A DNA stretch of 33,870 bases. Source: Azoarcus taiwanensis (GTDB lineage Bacteria > Pseudomonadota > Gammaproteobacteria > Burkholderiales > Rhodocyclaceae). The first letter of the stretch is position 1. Each line of letters begins with the position of its first letter. The stretch covers positions 1-33,870 of the forward strand of contig NZ_WTVM01000030.1 of the NCBI RefSeq assembly GCF_012910885.1, given 5' to 3'. The notes under the pieces are model-generated. The model was not told the DNA's origin. It ran no database searches and saw only the letters and a program-made list of their open reading frames with translations. The position numbers and the translations under genes are program-made. Of this stretch, positions 16,453 through 25,161 are shown in pieces.

Positions 16453-17157
16453 TCAGAACGTACGGCTGACCGAGAGCACTGCGGTGCCCTTGGCGTCCTT
16501 GACGCCCTTGACCAAACGGCCGCTGGTGTCGATGTAGTGCAGACCCACATCGAACCCGCCGATCGCGTAGGTAAGTCCGACGCCGTAATCGGTGTAGCTG
16601 CCACCGTCCGGGCCTTTGACCTTCTGGCGACCGACGTGGGCGTCGAAGGTCAGGTTTTCCACGACCTCGTACTCGAACGCTGCCACCAGATAATGGCTGC
16701 CCTTGGATTTTTCGGCGCCGAACAGGTTGGTGAACGAATGGTAGTAGGTCAGCGACACCGGCCCCCAGCCGCCGCCGATATAAGCTTCGGTGGTGTTCGG
16801 GTTCGGGGAGCCGGACGCCTTGCCACCCGGGTAGTTGTAGTGCAGCACGCCGACGTCGTAGAAGAAGTCGCCGACCTCGCCGGTGTAGCCACCATAGACG
16901 TCGATCTCGGCGCCGGAGCCCGTGCCCAACCAGGAAATGCTCGAACCCCAGATGCCGGCATAGAGCCCGCTGTCGTGCTCGAGATCGAAGCCGCCCTGCA
17001 CTGCAGGTTTGCGGTCGCTCTGGCTGATCCCGCGGTAACGGTAGTCGGAAACGAAGCCCACGTTGGCGCTGACTTCGGTTTGTGCGACGGCGCTGCTGAT
17101 GCCGAACGTCGGGACGCTGGCTAGTGCAACAGCCGTGGTGACAAGGGTTTTGCGCAT
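16453..17157 (-). CDS. TorF-family putative porin
   Basis: 234 residues from ATG 17157, which has a ribosome binding site (GGAG); an in-frame ATG at 17187 coincides with the predicted sigma-54 transcription start and is unlikely to be used. A signal peptide covers ~1-25 (KTLVTTAVALASVPTFGISSAVAQ). The mature protein shows beta-barrel texture with alternating aromatic/Gly strands and starts VSANVGFVSDYRYRGISQSDRKPAVQGGFD, the hallmark of the TorF/gcw_chp family (TIGR02001). It ends in Phe (SVSRTF), the outer-membrane insertion signal. It presumably forms an outer-membrane pore. Position beside glnK-amtB and a sigma-54 promoter point to a role in uptake under nitrogen limitation (inference). 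Confidence 0.9.
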   Translation of the reverse strand: MRKTLVTTAVALASVPTFGISSAVAQTEVSANVGFVSDYRYRGISQSDRKPAVQGGFDLEHDSGLYAGIWGSSISWLGTGSGAEIDVYGGYTGEVGDFFYDVGVLHYNYPGGKASGSPNPNTTEAYIGGGWGPVSLTYYHSFTNLFGAEKSKGSHYLVAAFEYEVVENLTFDAHVGRQKVKGPDGGSYTDYGVGLTYAIGGFDVGLHYIDTSGRLVKGVKDAKGTAVLSVSRTF

Positions 17158-17196
17158 GATGATCTCCAGGGTTAAATGATGGTGCATTGCACTATT

Positions 17197-17212
17197 AGCA
17201 GGGTTCGTGCCA
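17197..17212 (-). promoter_or_regulatory. Sigma-54 (-24/-12) promoter of the TorF porin gene
   Basis: On the minus strand the site reads TGGCACGAACCCTGCT: GG and GC are separated by exactly ten bases, and TGGCACG matches the -24 consensus. Predicted transcription start is near 17186, giving a leader of about 29 bases before ATG 17157. Confidence 0.8.
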
Positions 17213-17317
17213 GATAATTAAGACTTAAAGAAATAGCAATAAAACAGATAGATACACTTGTTCTGTGGCCCTTATATGGCGCGTTTTGCGGTGCGATGTG
17301 GGCGTGATACCCGGGTT

Positions 17318-17334
17318 GGCACCGGCGCGGTGCG
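17318..17334 (-). promoter_or_regulatory. NtrC-like site 1 upstream of torF
   Basis: The dyad GGCACC-N5-GGTGCG matches 10 of 12 defined positions of the NtrC consensus TGCACC-N5-GGTGCA. Its centre is about 140 bases upstream of the predicted torF transcription start, a usual enhancer distance. Confidence 0.55.
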
Positions 17335-17340
17335 TGCTTG

Positions 17341-17357
17341 TGTGCCGAAGCGGTGCG
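17341..17357 (-). promoter_or_regulatory. NtrC-like site 2 upstream of torF
   Basis: The dyad TGTGCC-N5-GGTGCG matches 9 of 12 consensus positions. It is centred 23 bases from site 1, close to two helical turns, as expected for paired activator dimers. Confidence 0.45.
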
Positions 17358-17399
17358 CGGTGCCGTGAGTGGCGCCGTGAGGAACGAGAGGCCAATGAA

Positions 17400-17421
17400 A
17401 AGGGGTGCCGTAGCACCCCTT
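17400..17421 (-). terminator. Intrinsic terminator of glnK-amtB
   Basis: A 9-bp stem AAGGGGTGC / GCACCCCTT with a 4-base loop lies 23 bases past the amtB stop. On the minus strand it is followed by TTTTCATT. Confidence 0.8.
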
Positions 17422-17443
17422 CGTGTATGGAACAGAACCTGTA

Positions 17444-18817
17444 TTACTTCATCACGAACTCCGGGTAGGCTTCCTGGCCGCACTCGGTCAGATCCACGCC
17501 TTCGTACTCCTCTTCCGCGCTGACGCGGATGCCCATCACCGCCTTGATGATGCTCCAGACAATCAGGCTGGCGCCGAAGACCCAGACGAAGATCGTGATC
17601 GCGCCGACAATCTGGCCGATGAAGGTGGAGTCACCGTTGGTCACTGGGACCAACAGCAGCCCCAGGATGCCGCAGGTGCCGTGGACCGAGATCGCGCCGA
17701 CCGGATCGTCGATCTTGAACACGCGGTCGAGCGTGGTGATCGACAGCACCACCAGGACGCCACCGGCTGCGCCGAAGATCGTTGCGAGCAGCGGAGTCGG
17801 CGTGGAGGGTTCGGCGGTGATCGTCACCAGACCGGCGAGCACGCCGTTCAGCAGCATGGTCAAGTCGCTCTTGCCGAACATCATCTTCGACATGATCATC
17901 GCCGTGACACCGCCACCGGCAGCAGCCAACAGGGTGTTGGTGAACACGATCGCAACATCGTTGGCGCTCGCAGCTTCAGCCGTAGCAAGCACCGAACCGC
18001 CGTTGAAGCCGAACCAGCCCATCCACAGGATGAAGGTGCCGAGCGTGGCGAGCGGCAAGTTCGCACCCGGGATTGCGCGCGGTTCGCCGTTCGGGCCGTA
18101 TTTGCCCTTACGCGCACCGAGCAGGATCACGCCCGCCAGCGCCGCGGCCGCACCGGCCATATGCACAATGCCGGAACCCGCGAAGTCGGAGAAGCCGAGG
18201 TCCTCGAGGCTGAACATGCCGAACACGTCCTCGCCACCCCAGGTCCAGGAGCCCTGCATCGGGTAGATGAAGCCGGTCATGACCACTGCGAAGGCCAGGA
18301 AGGCCCACAGCTTCATGCGCTCCGCGACCGCACCCGAGACGATGGACATCGCGGTGGCGACAAACACGACCTGGAAGAAGAAGTCGGACGAGGGCGAGTA
18401 GGTTTCCTCAGCCTCGTAGAGGAATCCCTCTTCGACTCCGGTCTCCATGATGCCGGACAGGAAGATCCCGCCGCCGTACATGATGGCGTAGCCGCAGATC
18501 ATGTACATGATGCAGGAGATCGCGAACAAGGACACGTTCTTGGTCAGGATCTCGGCGGTGTTCTTGGCGCGGACCAGACCGGCCTCGAGCATCGAGAAGC
18601 CGGCTGCCATCCACATTACCAGGGCGCCGCAGATCAGGAAGTAAAAGGTGTCGAGCGCATACTGCACTTCGGACAGCGTGGCGAGCACGCCGGCGCTGTG
18701 TTCCATTGCGGCAGTGGCTGCCGCGGCCGCCTCGGCGGCTGCGTGTTCGTCGGCAAGCACCGGTACTGCCACTCCCAGTGCCAGCGCGCCCAATAGTGTT
18801 TTAAGCGTTTTACTCAT
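17444..18817 (-). CDS. amtB: Ammonium transporter
   Basis: 457 residues. A signal peptide (~1-22, ending VPVLADE) and a short Ala-rich periplasmic segment precede eleven membrane helices. Ammonium-channel features include the twin-His pair (first His in GSGIVHMAGAAAALAG, second in AISVHGTCGILGLLLVP), the Phe gate region and DDPVGAISVHG. AmtB conducts ammonium across the inner membrane and is blocked by GlnK when nitrogen is sufficient. It lies 14 bases after glnK, so the pair is one transcript from the sigma-54 promoter at 19265. Full length. Confidence 0.96.
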   Translation of the reverse strand: MSKTLKTLLGALALGVAVPVLADEHAAAEAAAAATAAMEHSAGVLATLSEVQYALDTFYFLICGALVMWMAAGFSMLEAGLVRAKNTAEILTKNVSLFAISCIMYMICGYAIMYGGGIFLSGIMETGVEEGFLYEAEETYSPSSDFFFQVVFVATAMSIVSGAVAERMKLWAFLAFAVVMTGFIYPMQGSWTWGGEDVFGMFSLEDLGFSDFAGSGIVHMAGAAAALAGVILLGARKGKYGPNGEPRAIPGANLPLATLGTFILWMGWFGFNGGSVLATAEAASANDVAIVFTNTLLAAAGGGVTAMIMSKMMFGKSDLTMLLNGVLAGLVTITAEPSTPTPLLATIFGAAGGVLVVLSITTLDRVFKIDDPVGAISVHGTCGILGLLLVPVTNGDSTFIGQIVGAITIFVWVFGASLIVWSIIKAVMGIRVSAEEEYEGVDLTECGQEAYPEFVMK

Positions 18818-18831
18818 TTTTTCTGGCTCCC

Positions 18832-19747
<916 letters not shown>

Positions 19748-19845
19748 TCCTCATTCCTTGTGTCCTCTAATGGGTCAATGCCATAGGGGTACGCAAAACA
19801 CATAATGCGCGCTAGACTGCGGGGCTTCGTACAACGGAGTCCCGC

Positions 19846-21345
19846 ATGTCGCTCGCCCTCGTTCGCACCCGTGCGCTCGCTTGCCTCGAAGCCCCGGAGG
19901 TGGTCGTCGAGGTGCATCTCGCGAACGGACTGCCGGCGTTCAATCTCGTCGGACTGCCGGATACCGAGGTGCGCGAGGCGCGCGACCGCGTACGCGCCGC
20001 GATCCAGACTTCCCGGTTCGAATTCCCGCAACGCCGGATCACGGTCAATCTGGCGCCGGCCGATCTGCCGAAGGAAGGCGGGCGTTTCGACCTTCCGATT
20101 GCGCTCGGCATTCTTGCCGCCTCGCAGCAGATTCCCCTCAAATCGCTCGCCGACAAGGAGTTTGTCGGCGAGCTCTCGCTCAATGGCGACCTGCGCGCGA
20201 TTCGCGGCGCATTGGCGATGGGTCTCGCCTCAACGCGAGCCGGGCGGACCCTGATCCTGCCATGCGCGTCTGCGCCCGAGGCGGCGCTGGCGCGGGGCGC
20301 CGTGGTGCTGGGTGCCGGCAGTCTGCTGGCCGTATGCGCGCATCTGAATGGGCATGCGCAGCTCGAGCCAGTCGTGAGCGATGTCTGCCCGGAGTCTCTG
20401 CCCTCAGCACCGGACCTGGCAGACGTGAAAGGTCAGCATCTGGCGCGACGCGCGCTCGAAGTCGCCGCCGCCGGGCAGCATTCGCTCCTGATGTTCGGTC
20501 CGCCGGGCACCGGAAAGTCCATGCTGGCGCAGCGCCTGCCGGGCTTGTTGCCGCCGCTCGAAGAGGACGCGGCGATCGAGAGCGCGTCGGTGCAGTCGAT
20601 CGAAGGCAGCTTCGATGCGCGAGCCTGGGGGCGGCGACCGTTTCGCTCCCCCCATCATTCCGCATCCATGCCGGCCATCGTGGGCGGAGGGGCGAATCCG
20701 CGGCCGGGCGAAATCAGCCTTGCGCATCATGGGGTGCTGTTTCTCGACGAACTCCCCGAGTTCGACCGCCGGGTGCTCGAAGCCCTGCGCGAGCCGCTCG
20801 AAACCGGTGTCGTGTCCGTCTCGCGGGCCCGTCGTCGGGCCGAGTTTCCCGCCCGGTTCCAGTTGGTCGCGGCAATGAACCCTTGCCCCTGCGGTTATCA
20901 CGGCGACCCGTCCGGGCGTTGCCGTTGCACCCCCGAGCAGGTTCGTCGCTACCGCGGCAAGCTGTCCGGGCCGCTGCTCGATCGGATGGATCTGGTTGTC
21001 GAGGTGCCGCTGCTCGAGCCGGCCGCGATGCTGGCCTTGCCCGGAGGCGAGGCCAGTGCCACCGTGCGCGCTCGGGTCGAGGGTGCCCACCAGCGCCAGT
21101 CGGCCCGCCAGGGGTGTCCGAACAGCAGGCTCGCCCCGCGAGATATCGACCACCTGTGCCGGCCTGATTCGGCCGGCGGTCGGCTGCTGGAGCAGGCTAT
21201 AAACCGCATGAAGCTGTCGGCCCGGGCTTACCACCGAGTGCTCAAGGTGGCCCGCACCATCGCTGATCTCGATGGCGCCGAACAGCCGGGGCCGGGCCAT
21301 ATTGCCGAGGCGATCCAGTATCGTCGAGGCTTGGACGAGATCTGA
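19846..21345 (+). CDS. comM: YifB/ComM family Mg-chelatase-like AAA+ ATPase
   Basis: 499 residues. The N-terminal Lon-protease-like domain (~1-170, VEVHLANGLPAFNLVGLPDTEVREARDRVRAA) is followed by an AAA+ Mg-chelatase core with Walker A GPPGTGKS at 218-225, Walker B LFLDELPEF and the signature NPCPCGYHGD, with Cys residues of a possible zinc site (CPCGYHGDPSGRCRCTPEQ). ComM is a branch-migration helicase that supports natural transformation in Haemophilus and Vibrio. It stands alone after ubiK, and a perfect palindrome follows it. Confidence 0.95.
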   Translation: MSLALVRTRALACLEAPEVVVEVHLANGLPAFNLVGLPDTEVREARDRVRAAIQTSRFEFPQRRITVNLAPADLPKEGGRFDLPIALGILAASQQIPLKSLADKEFVGELSLNGDLRAIRGALAMGLASTRAGRTLILPCASAPEAALARGAVVLGAGSLLAVCAHLNGHAQLEPVVSDVCPESLPSAPDLADVKGQHLARRALEVAAAGQHSLLMFGPPGTGKSMLAQRLPGLLPPLEEDAAIESASVQSIEGSFDARAWGRRPFRSPHHSASMPAIVGGGANPRPGEISLAHHGVLFLDELPEFDRRVLEALREPLETGVVSVSRARRRAEFPARFQLVAAMNPCPCGYHGDPSGRCRCTPEQVRRYRGKLSGPLLDRMDLVVEVPLLEPAAMLALPGGEASATVRARVEGAHQRQSARQGCPNSRLAPRDIDHLCRPDSAGGRLLEQAINRMKLSARAYHRVLKVARTIADLDGAEQPGPGHIAEAIQYRRGLDEI

Positions 21346-21381
21346 CGCCTCGGCCAGTGCTATCCTGACGCATCAATCGTC

Positions 21382-21406
21382 AGAATGCACCGGCTTGGTG
21401 CATTCT
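21382..21406. promoter_or_regulatory. Perfect 10-bp palindrome that exactly matches the NtrC consensus
   Basis: AGAATGCACC (21382-21391), spacer GGCTT, GGTGCATTCT (21397-21406) are exact complements. The core TGCACC-N5-GGTGCA equals the NtrC consensus. It may instead be the comM terminator hairpin, though no T-run follows. It ends 18 bases before the efflux gene start. Confidence 0.6.
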
Positions 21407-21424
21407 GTCTCCGAGCTCTCAGTC

Positions 21425-22618
21425 ATGCCTGTTTCCATGCCTTTGCTGGCCGGGCTGCTCGCGGCGCTTGCCGCGATCGGCCCGTTTGCCATTGACACCT
21501 ATTTGCCGGCGTTTCCCGCCATGGGCGAAGCCCTCGGTGCGAGCCGCATCGAGGTGCAGCAAACCCTCACAGCCTACATGGCGACCTACGCGATGATGGT
21601 GTTGTGGCATGGTGCGCTGGCCGATCGCTTTGGGCGGCGCAGCGTGATCATCATCTCGATGCTGGGTTTTGCTGCAGCGTCGATGCTGTGTGCGTTTGCG
21701 ACCAGTATCGAGTGGCTGTGGCTGGGTCGAGCCCTGCAGGGCATGTGCGGTGGCGCGGGCATGGTTGTGGGTCGCGCGGTCATCCGCGACGTACTCGACG
21801 GCGCACAGGCGCAGCGCCTGATGTCGAGAGTGATGATGATCTTTGCGATTGCGCCGGCCATCGCACCGATGATCGGCGGCGCGCTGCTTCATGTCGCTGG
21901 CTGGCGCTCGATCTTCGTGTTTCTTGCGCTGTTCTCGGCGGGCCTTGCCTGGGCGACCTGGCGGATGCTGCCTGAGACACTGCCGGAGCACGCGCGTCAG
22001 TCGCTTCACCCGGTATCGCTCGGCCGTGGCTATCTGCAGGTGATGTCCAGCGTCGCATTCGTGCTGCTGGCAGGCACGCTGGCGTTGAATTTCAATGGCT
22101 TCTTCATCTACGTCCTCGCGGCCCCCACCTTTCTGATCGAGCATCTCGGATTGGGTAGCAGCGAGTTCCACTGGCTTTTCGTACCGGTGGTGCTCGGTGT
22201 CATCGGCGGGTCGATGCTGTCGGGCAAGGCGGCAGGCAAGCTAAGTCCGGGACGCACCATTGCGCTGGGTTTCGGCATCATGGTGATCGCTTCCGCGGCC
22301 AATCTCGTCCATGCGGCAACGATGCCGCCGAATCTTGTCGGGTCGATCCTGCCGATAGCGGTCTTCGTGTTGGGCATGTCGCTGGCGATGCCCAGCCTCA
22401 GCCTGATGGTGCTGGATCTCTTTCCCGCGCGGCGCGGGCTGGTGTCGAGCTGCCAGAGCTTTGTTCAGGTGGGGCTGAACGCGGTCAGCGCCGGCCTCAT
22501 CGTGCCGGTGCTATGGGCGACGCCGCTGACTCTCGCCGCCGGCATGGGAGTTTTCCTCGCGCTCGGGCTGGCGAGTTTCGTGTTGTGGGGCTTGCTGGTT
22601 CGCGTCCGCGCGCGCTGA
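21425..22618 (+). CDS. Bcr/CflA family multidrug efflux MFS transporter
   Basis: 397 residues from ATG 21425 (MPVSMPLLAGLLAALAAIGPFAIDTYLPAFP). Twelve hydrophobic helices are visible. The DHA1 motif A is GALADRFGRRSVII, and the opening FAIDTYLPAFPAMGEALG is diagnostic of the Bcr/CflA group; motif C-like GxxxGPxxGG appears as APAIAPMIGGALLHVAGWR. Members export bicyclomycin, chloramphenicol or sulfonamides by proton antiport; the substrate here is unknown. The upstream palindrome may be an operator. The gene ends one base from the convergent rhodanese gene. Confidence 0.9.
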   Translation: MPVSMPLLAGLLAALAAIGPFAIDTYLPAFPAMGEALGASRIEVQQTLTAYMATYAMMVLWHGALADRFGRRSVIIISMLGFAAASMLCAFATSIEWLWLGRALQGMCGGAGMVVGRAVIRDVLDGAQAQRLMSRVMMIFAIAPAIAPMIGGALLHVAGWRSIFVFLALFSAGLAWATWRMLPETLPEHARQSLHPVSLGRGYLQVMSSVAFVLLAGTLALNFNGFFIYVLAAPTFLIEHLGLGSSEFHWLFVPVVLGVIGGSMLSGKAAGKLSPGRTIALGFGIMVIASAANLVHAATMPPNLVGSILPIAVFVLGMSLAMPSLSLMVLDLFPARRGLVSSCQSFVQVGLNAVSAGLIVPVLWATPLTLAAGMGVFLALGLASFVLWGLLVRVRAR

Positions 22619-22619
22619 G

Positions 22620-23012
22620 TCAGCACTGCTCCCAAGGCAGGCCGTCGAATCGCCAGCCGTTGACCGAGTTGCGGTGGTGCTTGTCGTCCAGCTCGCCCTC
22701 GAAACCGTAGAGAATGTTGAAGACGTTCCGGAAACCCGCTTCGATCAAGGCCTTGCCCGCGACCTCCGAACGATTGCCGCTGCGGCAGATCAGCAATACC
22801 GGCCTTTCCCCGCCGTGGCCGGTGAGCTTGCGCACCTCCCCGACGAAGTGCGGATTCACGTCCCATTCGGGGCCGTCATTCCACGAAACATGAATGGCAC
22901 CCACCGGATGGCCGACGAACAGAAACTCGATCTCGCTGCGCACATCGATGAGCAGCGCATCCGGGTTGCTCTGCAGGAAGTCGTAGGCTTCTTTCAGGGT
23001 GAGATGTTTCAT
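22620..23012 (-). CDS. Rhodanese-like domain protein
   Basis: 130 residues from ATG 23012; longer upstream readings run into livF. A single rhodanese domain begins MKHLTLKEAYDFLQSNPDALLIDVRSEIEF, with the active-site loop ICRSGNRS and catalytic C76. A persulfide carried on this Cys would serve sulfur transfer, or the protein may sense redox state. There is no signal peptide, so it is cytoplasmic. It is downstream of livGF, 43 bases after livF, but has its own -10-like TATAAT. Partners are not evident. Confidence 0.88.
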   Translation of the reverse strand: MKHLTLKEAYDFLQSNPDALLIDVRSEIEFLFVGHPVGAIHVSWNDGPEWDVNPHFVGEVRKLTGHGGERPVLLICRSGNRSEVAGKALIEAGFRNVFNILYGFEGELDDKHHRNSVNGWRFDGLPWEQC

Positions 23013-23046
23013 TCGGGCATCCAATGCGGCCGCAGCTAAACCTTGA

Positions 23047-23052
23047 ATTATA
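23047..23052 (-). promoter_or_regulatory. -10 element (TATAAT) of the rhodanese gene
   Basis: A perfect TATAAT on the minus strand sits between livF and the rhodanese gene, 35 bases before its ATG. The -35 region would fall within the end of livF and is weak. Confidence 0.5.
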
Positions 23053-23055
23053 CGC

Positions 23056-23784
23056 TCAGCCGTCGGCCGCTTCGCCGAGGTAAGCCTCGCGCACCCGGGG
23101 GTCTTCACGCAGCGCCGCCGCATTGCCGGCCAGCGCGATGCGGCCGGACTCCATGACCCAGGCGCGGTCTGCGATCTCGAGTGCGAGGTGGGCGTTCTGC
23201 TCCACCAGCAGAATGGTCACGCCGCTGCGCGCGACATCGGCGATGACCTCGAAGACCTTCTCGACGACGATCGGCGCAAGCCCCATCGACGGTTCGTCGA
23301 GCAGCAACAGGCGCGGCCGGGCGAGCAGGGCGCGCCCGATCGCAAGCATCTGCTGTTCGCCGCCCGACAGCGTGCCGGCCTGCTGGCCGAGGCGCTCGCG
23401 AATGCGCGGCAACAGCTCCAGCACCCGTTCGCGGTCTTCGTCGATGCCACTGTCGCGGGTATAGGCTCCCAGGCGCAGGTTCTCGTCCACCGTAAGCTGC
23501 GCGAAGACGCCGCGACCCTCCGGCACCAGCGATATCCCCTCGCGAACCCGGCGATGCGCCGGCAGGCGGTTGATGTTGTTGCCGTCGAGAAAGATGTCGC
23601 CGCTGTCCGCCGGGTGCACGCCGGCGATCGTGCGCAAGGTGGTGGTCTTGCCGGCGCCGTTGGCACCGATCAGGCAGGCGGTTTCACCACGTGCCAGCGT
23701 CATGCTGATGCCGTGCAGTGCCGGGATGCGGCCGTGGCTCGCGTGCAACTCGACCACATCGAGCATCGGGGTTTCAGTCGTCAC
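23056..23784 (-). CDS. livF: Branched-chain amino acid-type ABC transporter ATPase (LivF)
   Basis: 242 residues starting at GTG 23784, which overlaps the livG stop. Walker A is GANGAGKTT, the ABC signature LSGGEQQML and Walker B LLLDEPSMGL. LVPEGRGVFAQLTVDENLRLGAY is typical of LivF in the HAAT (hydrophobic amino acid) import family. It would energise a LivHM-type permease together with LivG, but no permease or binding-protein gene is in the window. The substrate could be amino acids, urea or amides, as for other HAAT systems. Confidence 0.92.
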   Translation of the reverse strand: MTTETPMLDVVELHASHGRIPALHGISMTLARGETACLIGANGAGKTTTLRTIAGVHPADSGDIFLDGNNINRLPAHRRVREGISLVPEGRGVFAQLTVDENLRLGAYTRDSGIDEDRERVLELLPRIRERLGQQAGTLSGGEQQMLAIGRALLARPRLLLLDEPSMGLAPIVVEKVFEVIADVARSGVTILLVEQNAHLALEIADRAWVMESGRIALAGNAAALREDPRVREAYLGEAADG

Positions 23785-24572
23785 GTCCGGCCGCCTCCGA
23801 GATAGGCTTCGACGACGCGTGGGTCATGTCGCACCTCGTCTGGGCGGCCGAGGGCGATGCTGCGACCCGAATCCAGCACCGCGATGCGGTCGCACAGGCG
23901 CATTACCAGATGCATGTCGTGCTCGATCAGCAGCACGGTGACGCCGCGCCCCCTTATCCGTTCGATCAGCGCGCGCAGCGCGTCGGTCTCGACCCGGTTC
24001 ATCCCGGCCGCAGGTTCGTCCAGCGCCAGCAGCCGGGGCGTGGAAACCAGGGTGCGCGCAATCTCGAGCCGGCGCTGGTCGCCATAGGAAAGGTGTCGCG
24101 CCTGGGTGTCGGCGCGGTCTGCCAGCCCGACCTCGTCCAGCGCCTGCATGGCCTTTTCTTGCGCTTCGCCGGCCTCCGAGCGCGCACCGCCGGTGCCCAC
24201 CAGCGTTGCGAGCAGGCCCGAACGCATGCGCGAATGCAGGCCGGCGAGCACGTTGTCGAGCACACTGAGCTCGCCGAAAAGTCGGATGTTCTGGAAGGTG
24301 CGGGCGATGCCGCGCGCGACGATCTCGTGCGGTTTGCCCGAAGGCAGCGGTTGTCCGGCGAAGCGACAAAGCCCGGCATCGGCCGTCTGCACGCCGGTCA
24401 GAATGTCGAAAAGCGTCGTCTTGCCGGCGCCGTTCGGCCCGATCAGCCCGAAGATCTCGCCTTCGCGCACCGCGAGAGACACCGCATCCAGCGCGACCAC
24501 GCCGCCGAAGCGGCGGGTCACGCCATCGGCTTCGAGCAGTGGTGTCAGGTCGGCTTCGTTGGCGGTTGGCAT
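23781..24572 (-). CDS. livG: Branched-chain amino acid-type ABC transporter ATPase (LivG)
   Basis: 263 residues from ATG 24572, chosen as the first start before the conserved region LLEADGVTRRFGGVVALDAVSL; the open frame upstream belongs to the divergent promoter region. Walker A is GPNGAGKTT. The LivG-specific GIARTFQNIRLFGELSVLDNVLAGLHSRM is present. The signature is a variant (LSYGDQRRLEIARTL), normal for LivG. Walker B is LLALDEPAAGMN. It is the first gene of a livG-livF unit and lacks the usual upstream livH, livM and livK. Confidence 0.92.
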   Translation of the reverse strand: MPTANEADLTPLLEADGVTRRFGGVVALDAVSLAVREGEIFGLIGPNGAGKTTLFDILTGVQTADAGLCRFAGQPLPSGKPHEIVARGIARTFQNIRLFGELSVLDNVLAGLHSRMRSGLLATLVGTGGARSEAGEAQEKAMQALDEVGLADRADTQARHLSYGDQRRLEIARTLVSTPRLLALDEPAAGMNRVETDALRALIERIRGRGVTVLLIEHDMHLVMRLCDRIAVLDSGRSIALGRPDEVRHDPRVVEAYLGGGRT

Positions 24573-24594
24573 CGTAACGAGTGGTGTCGGAAGC

Positions 24595-24623
24595 TTCGCA
24601 TCGGCGGGCCGATGCCATAAAGT
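24595..24623 (+). promoter_or_regulatory. Likely promoter with an embedded palindrome (lipoprotein gene / livG divergent region)
   Basis: TTCGCA (24595-24600) and TAAAGT (24618-24623) are 17 bases apart and 31 bases before the lipoprotein ATG. Overlapping the -35 and spacer is the palindrome GCATCGGC-GG-GCCGATGC (24598-24615), 8-bp arms, a plausible repressor operator. It could control both divergent genes. Confidence 0.45.
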
Positions 24624-24654
24624 GGGGCATTGTACCGTCGAGATACCGCCCCTC

Positions 24655-25143
24655 ATGAAAGCGCTCGTTTCCTTCCTGTGCAGCCTGCTGGCGCTGGTCG
24701 GCCTGACCGGCTGCGACCCCTTCGTGTTCGACAAGATCAAGCCCGGCATCACCACCGACGTCGAGGTGCGTCAGTTGCTCGGTGAGCCGGGTATGGAGTG
24801 GCGCAACGAGGATGGTTCGGTGACCTGGGAGTACTCCGGCCAGCCCTCGGGCACCCAGTGCCACATGATCACCATCGGTGCGGACCGCGTTGTGCGCTCG
24901 GTGGAGCAGGTGCTGAACGAAAAGCACTTTGCGCGCATCAAAGCCGGCATGACCCTGGACGAGGTGCGGCGTGTGCTGGGCAAGCATGCCAACACCCAGT
25001 TTTTCGCGCTGAGCCAGGAGCGGGTGTACAACTGGAATGTCGATGGTGGCCCCACAATCACCGACCCCGTTTATTTCACGGTGCATTTCGACACCGCTGG
25101 CCACGTGACCCGCACCAGCCTGAACGTACAATACCGGCGTTGA
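24655..25143 (+). CDS. BamE-fold (SmpA/OmlA-like) lipoprotein with two repeats
   Basis: 162 residues from ATG 24655. It has a lipoprotein signal (VSFLCSLLALVGLTGC) with lipobox C20. Two SmpA/OmlA-like half repeats are visible: IKPGITTDVEVRQLLGEP...GSVTWEY (~27-60) and IKAGMTLDEVRRVLGKH...ERVYNWN (~97-128). The protein is predicted to be outer-membrane or periplasmic. BamE of the beta-barrel assembly machine has one such domain, so this is a duplicated relative of unknown role, not BamE itself. A paralogue lies at 26099, on the other side of pdxH. Confidence 0.8.
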   Translation: MKALVSFLCSLLALVGLTGCDPFVFDKIKPGITTDVEVRQLLGEPGMEWRNEDGSVTWEYSGQPSGTQCHMITIGADRVVRSVEQVLNEKHFARIKAGMTLDEVRRVLGKHANTQFFALSQERVYNWNVDGGPTITDPVYFTVHFDTAGHVTRTSLNVQYRR

Positions 25144-25161
25144 TTGCGAACCGAGAACCCC

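Noticed and set aside
17181-17192. GGTGCATTGCAC as another NtrC site for torF
   Set aside because: The half-sites are in inverted order compared with the consensus, and it lies at or after the predicted transcription start.
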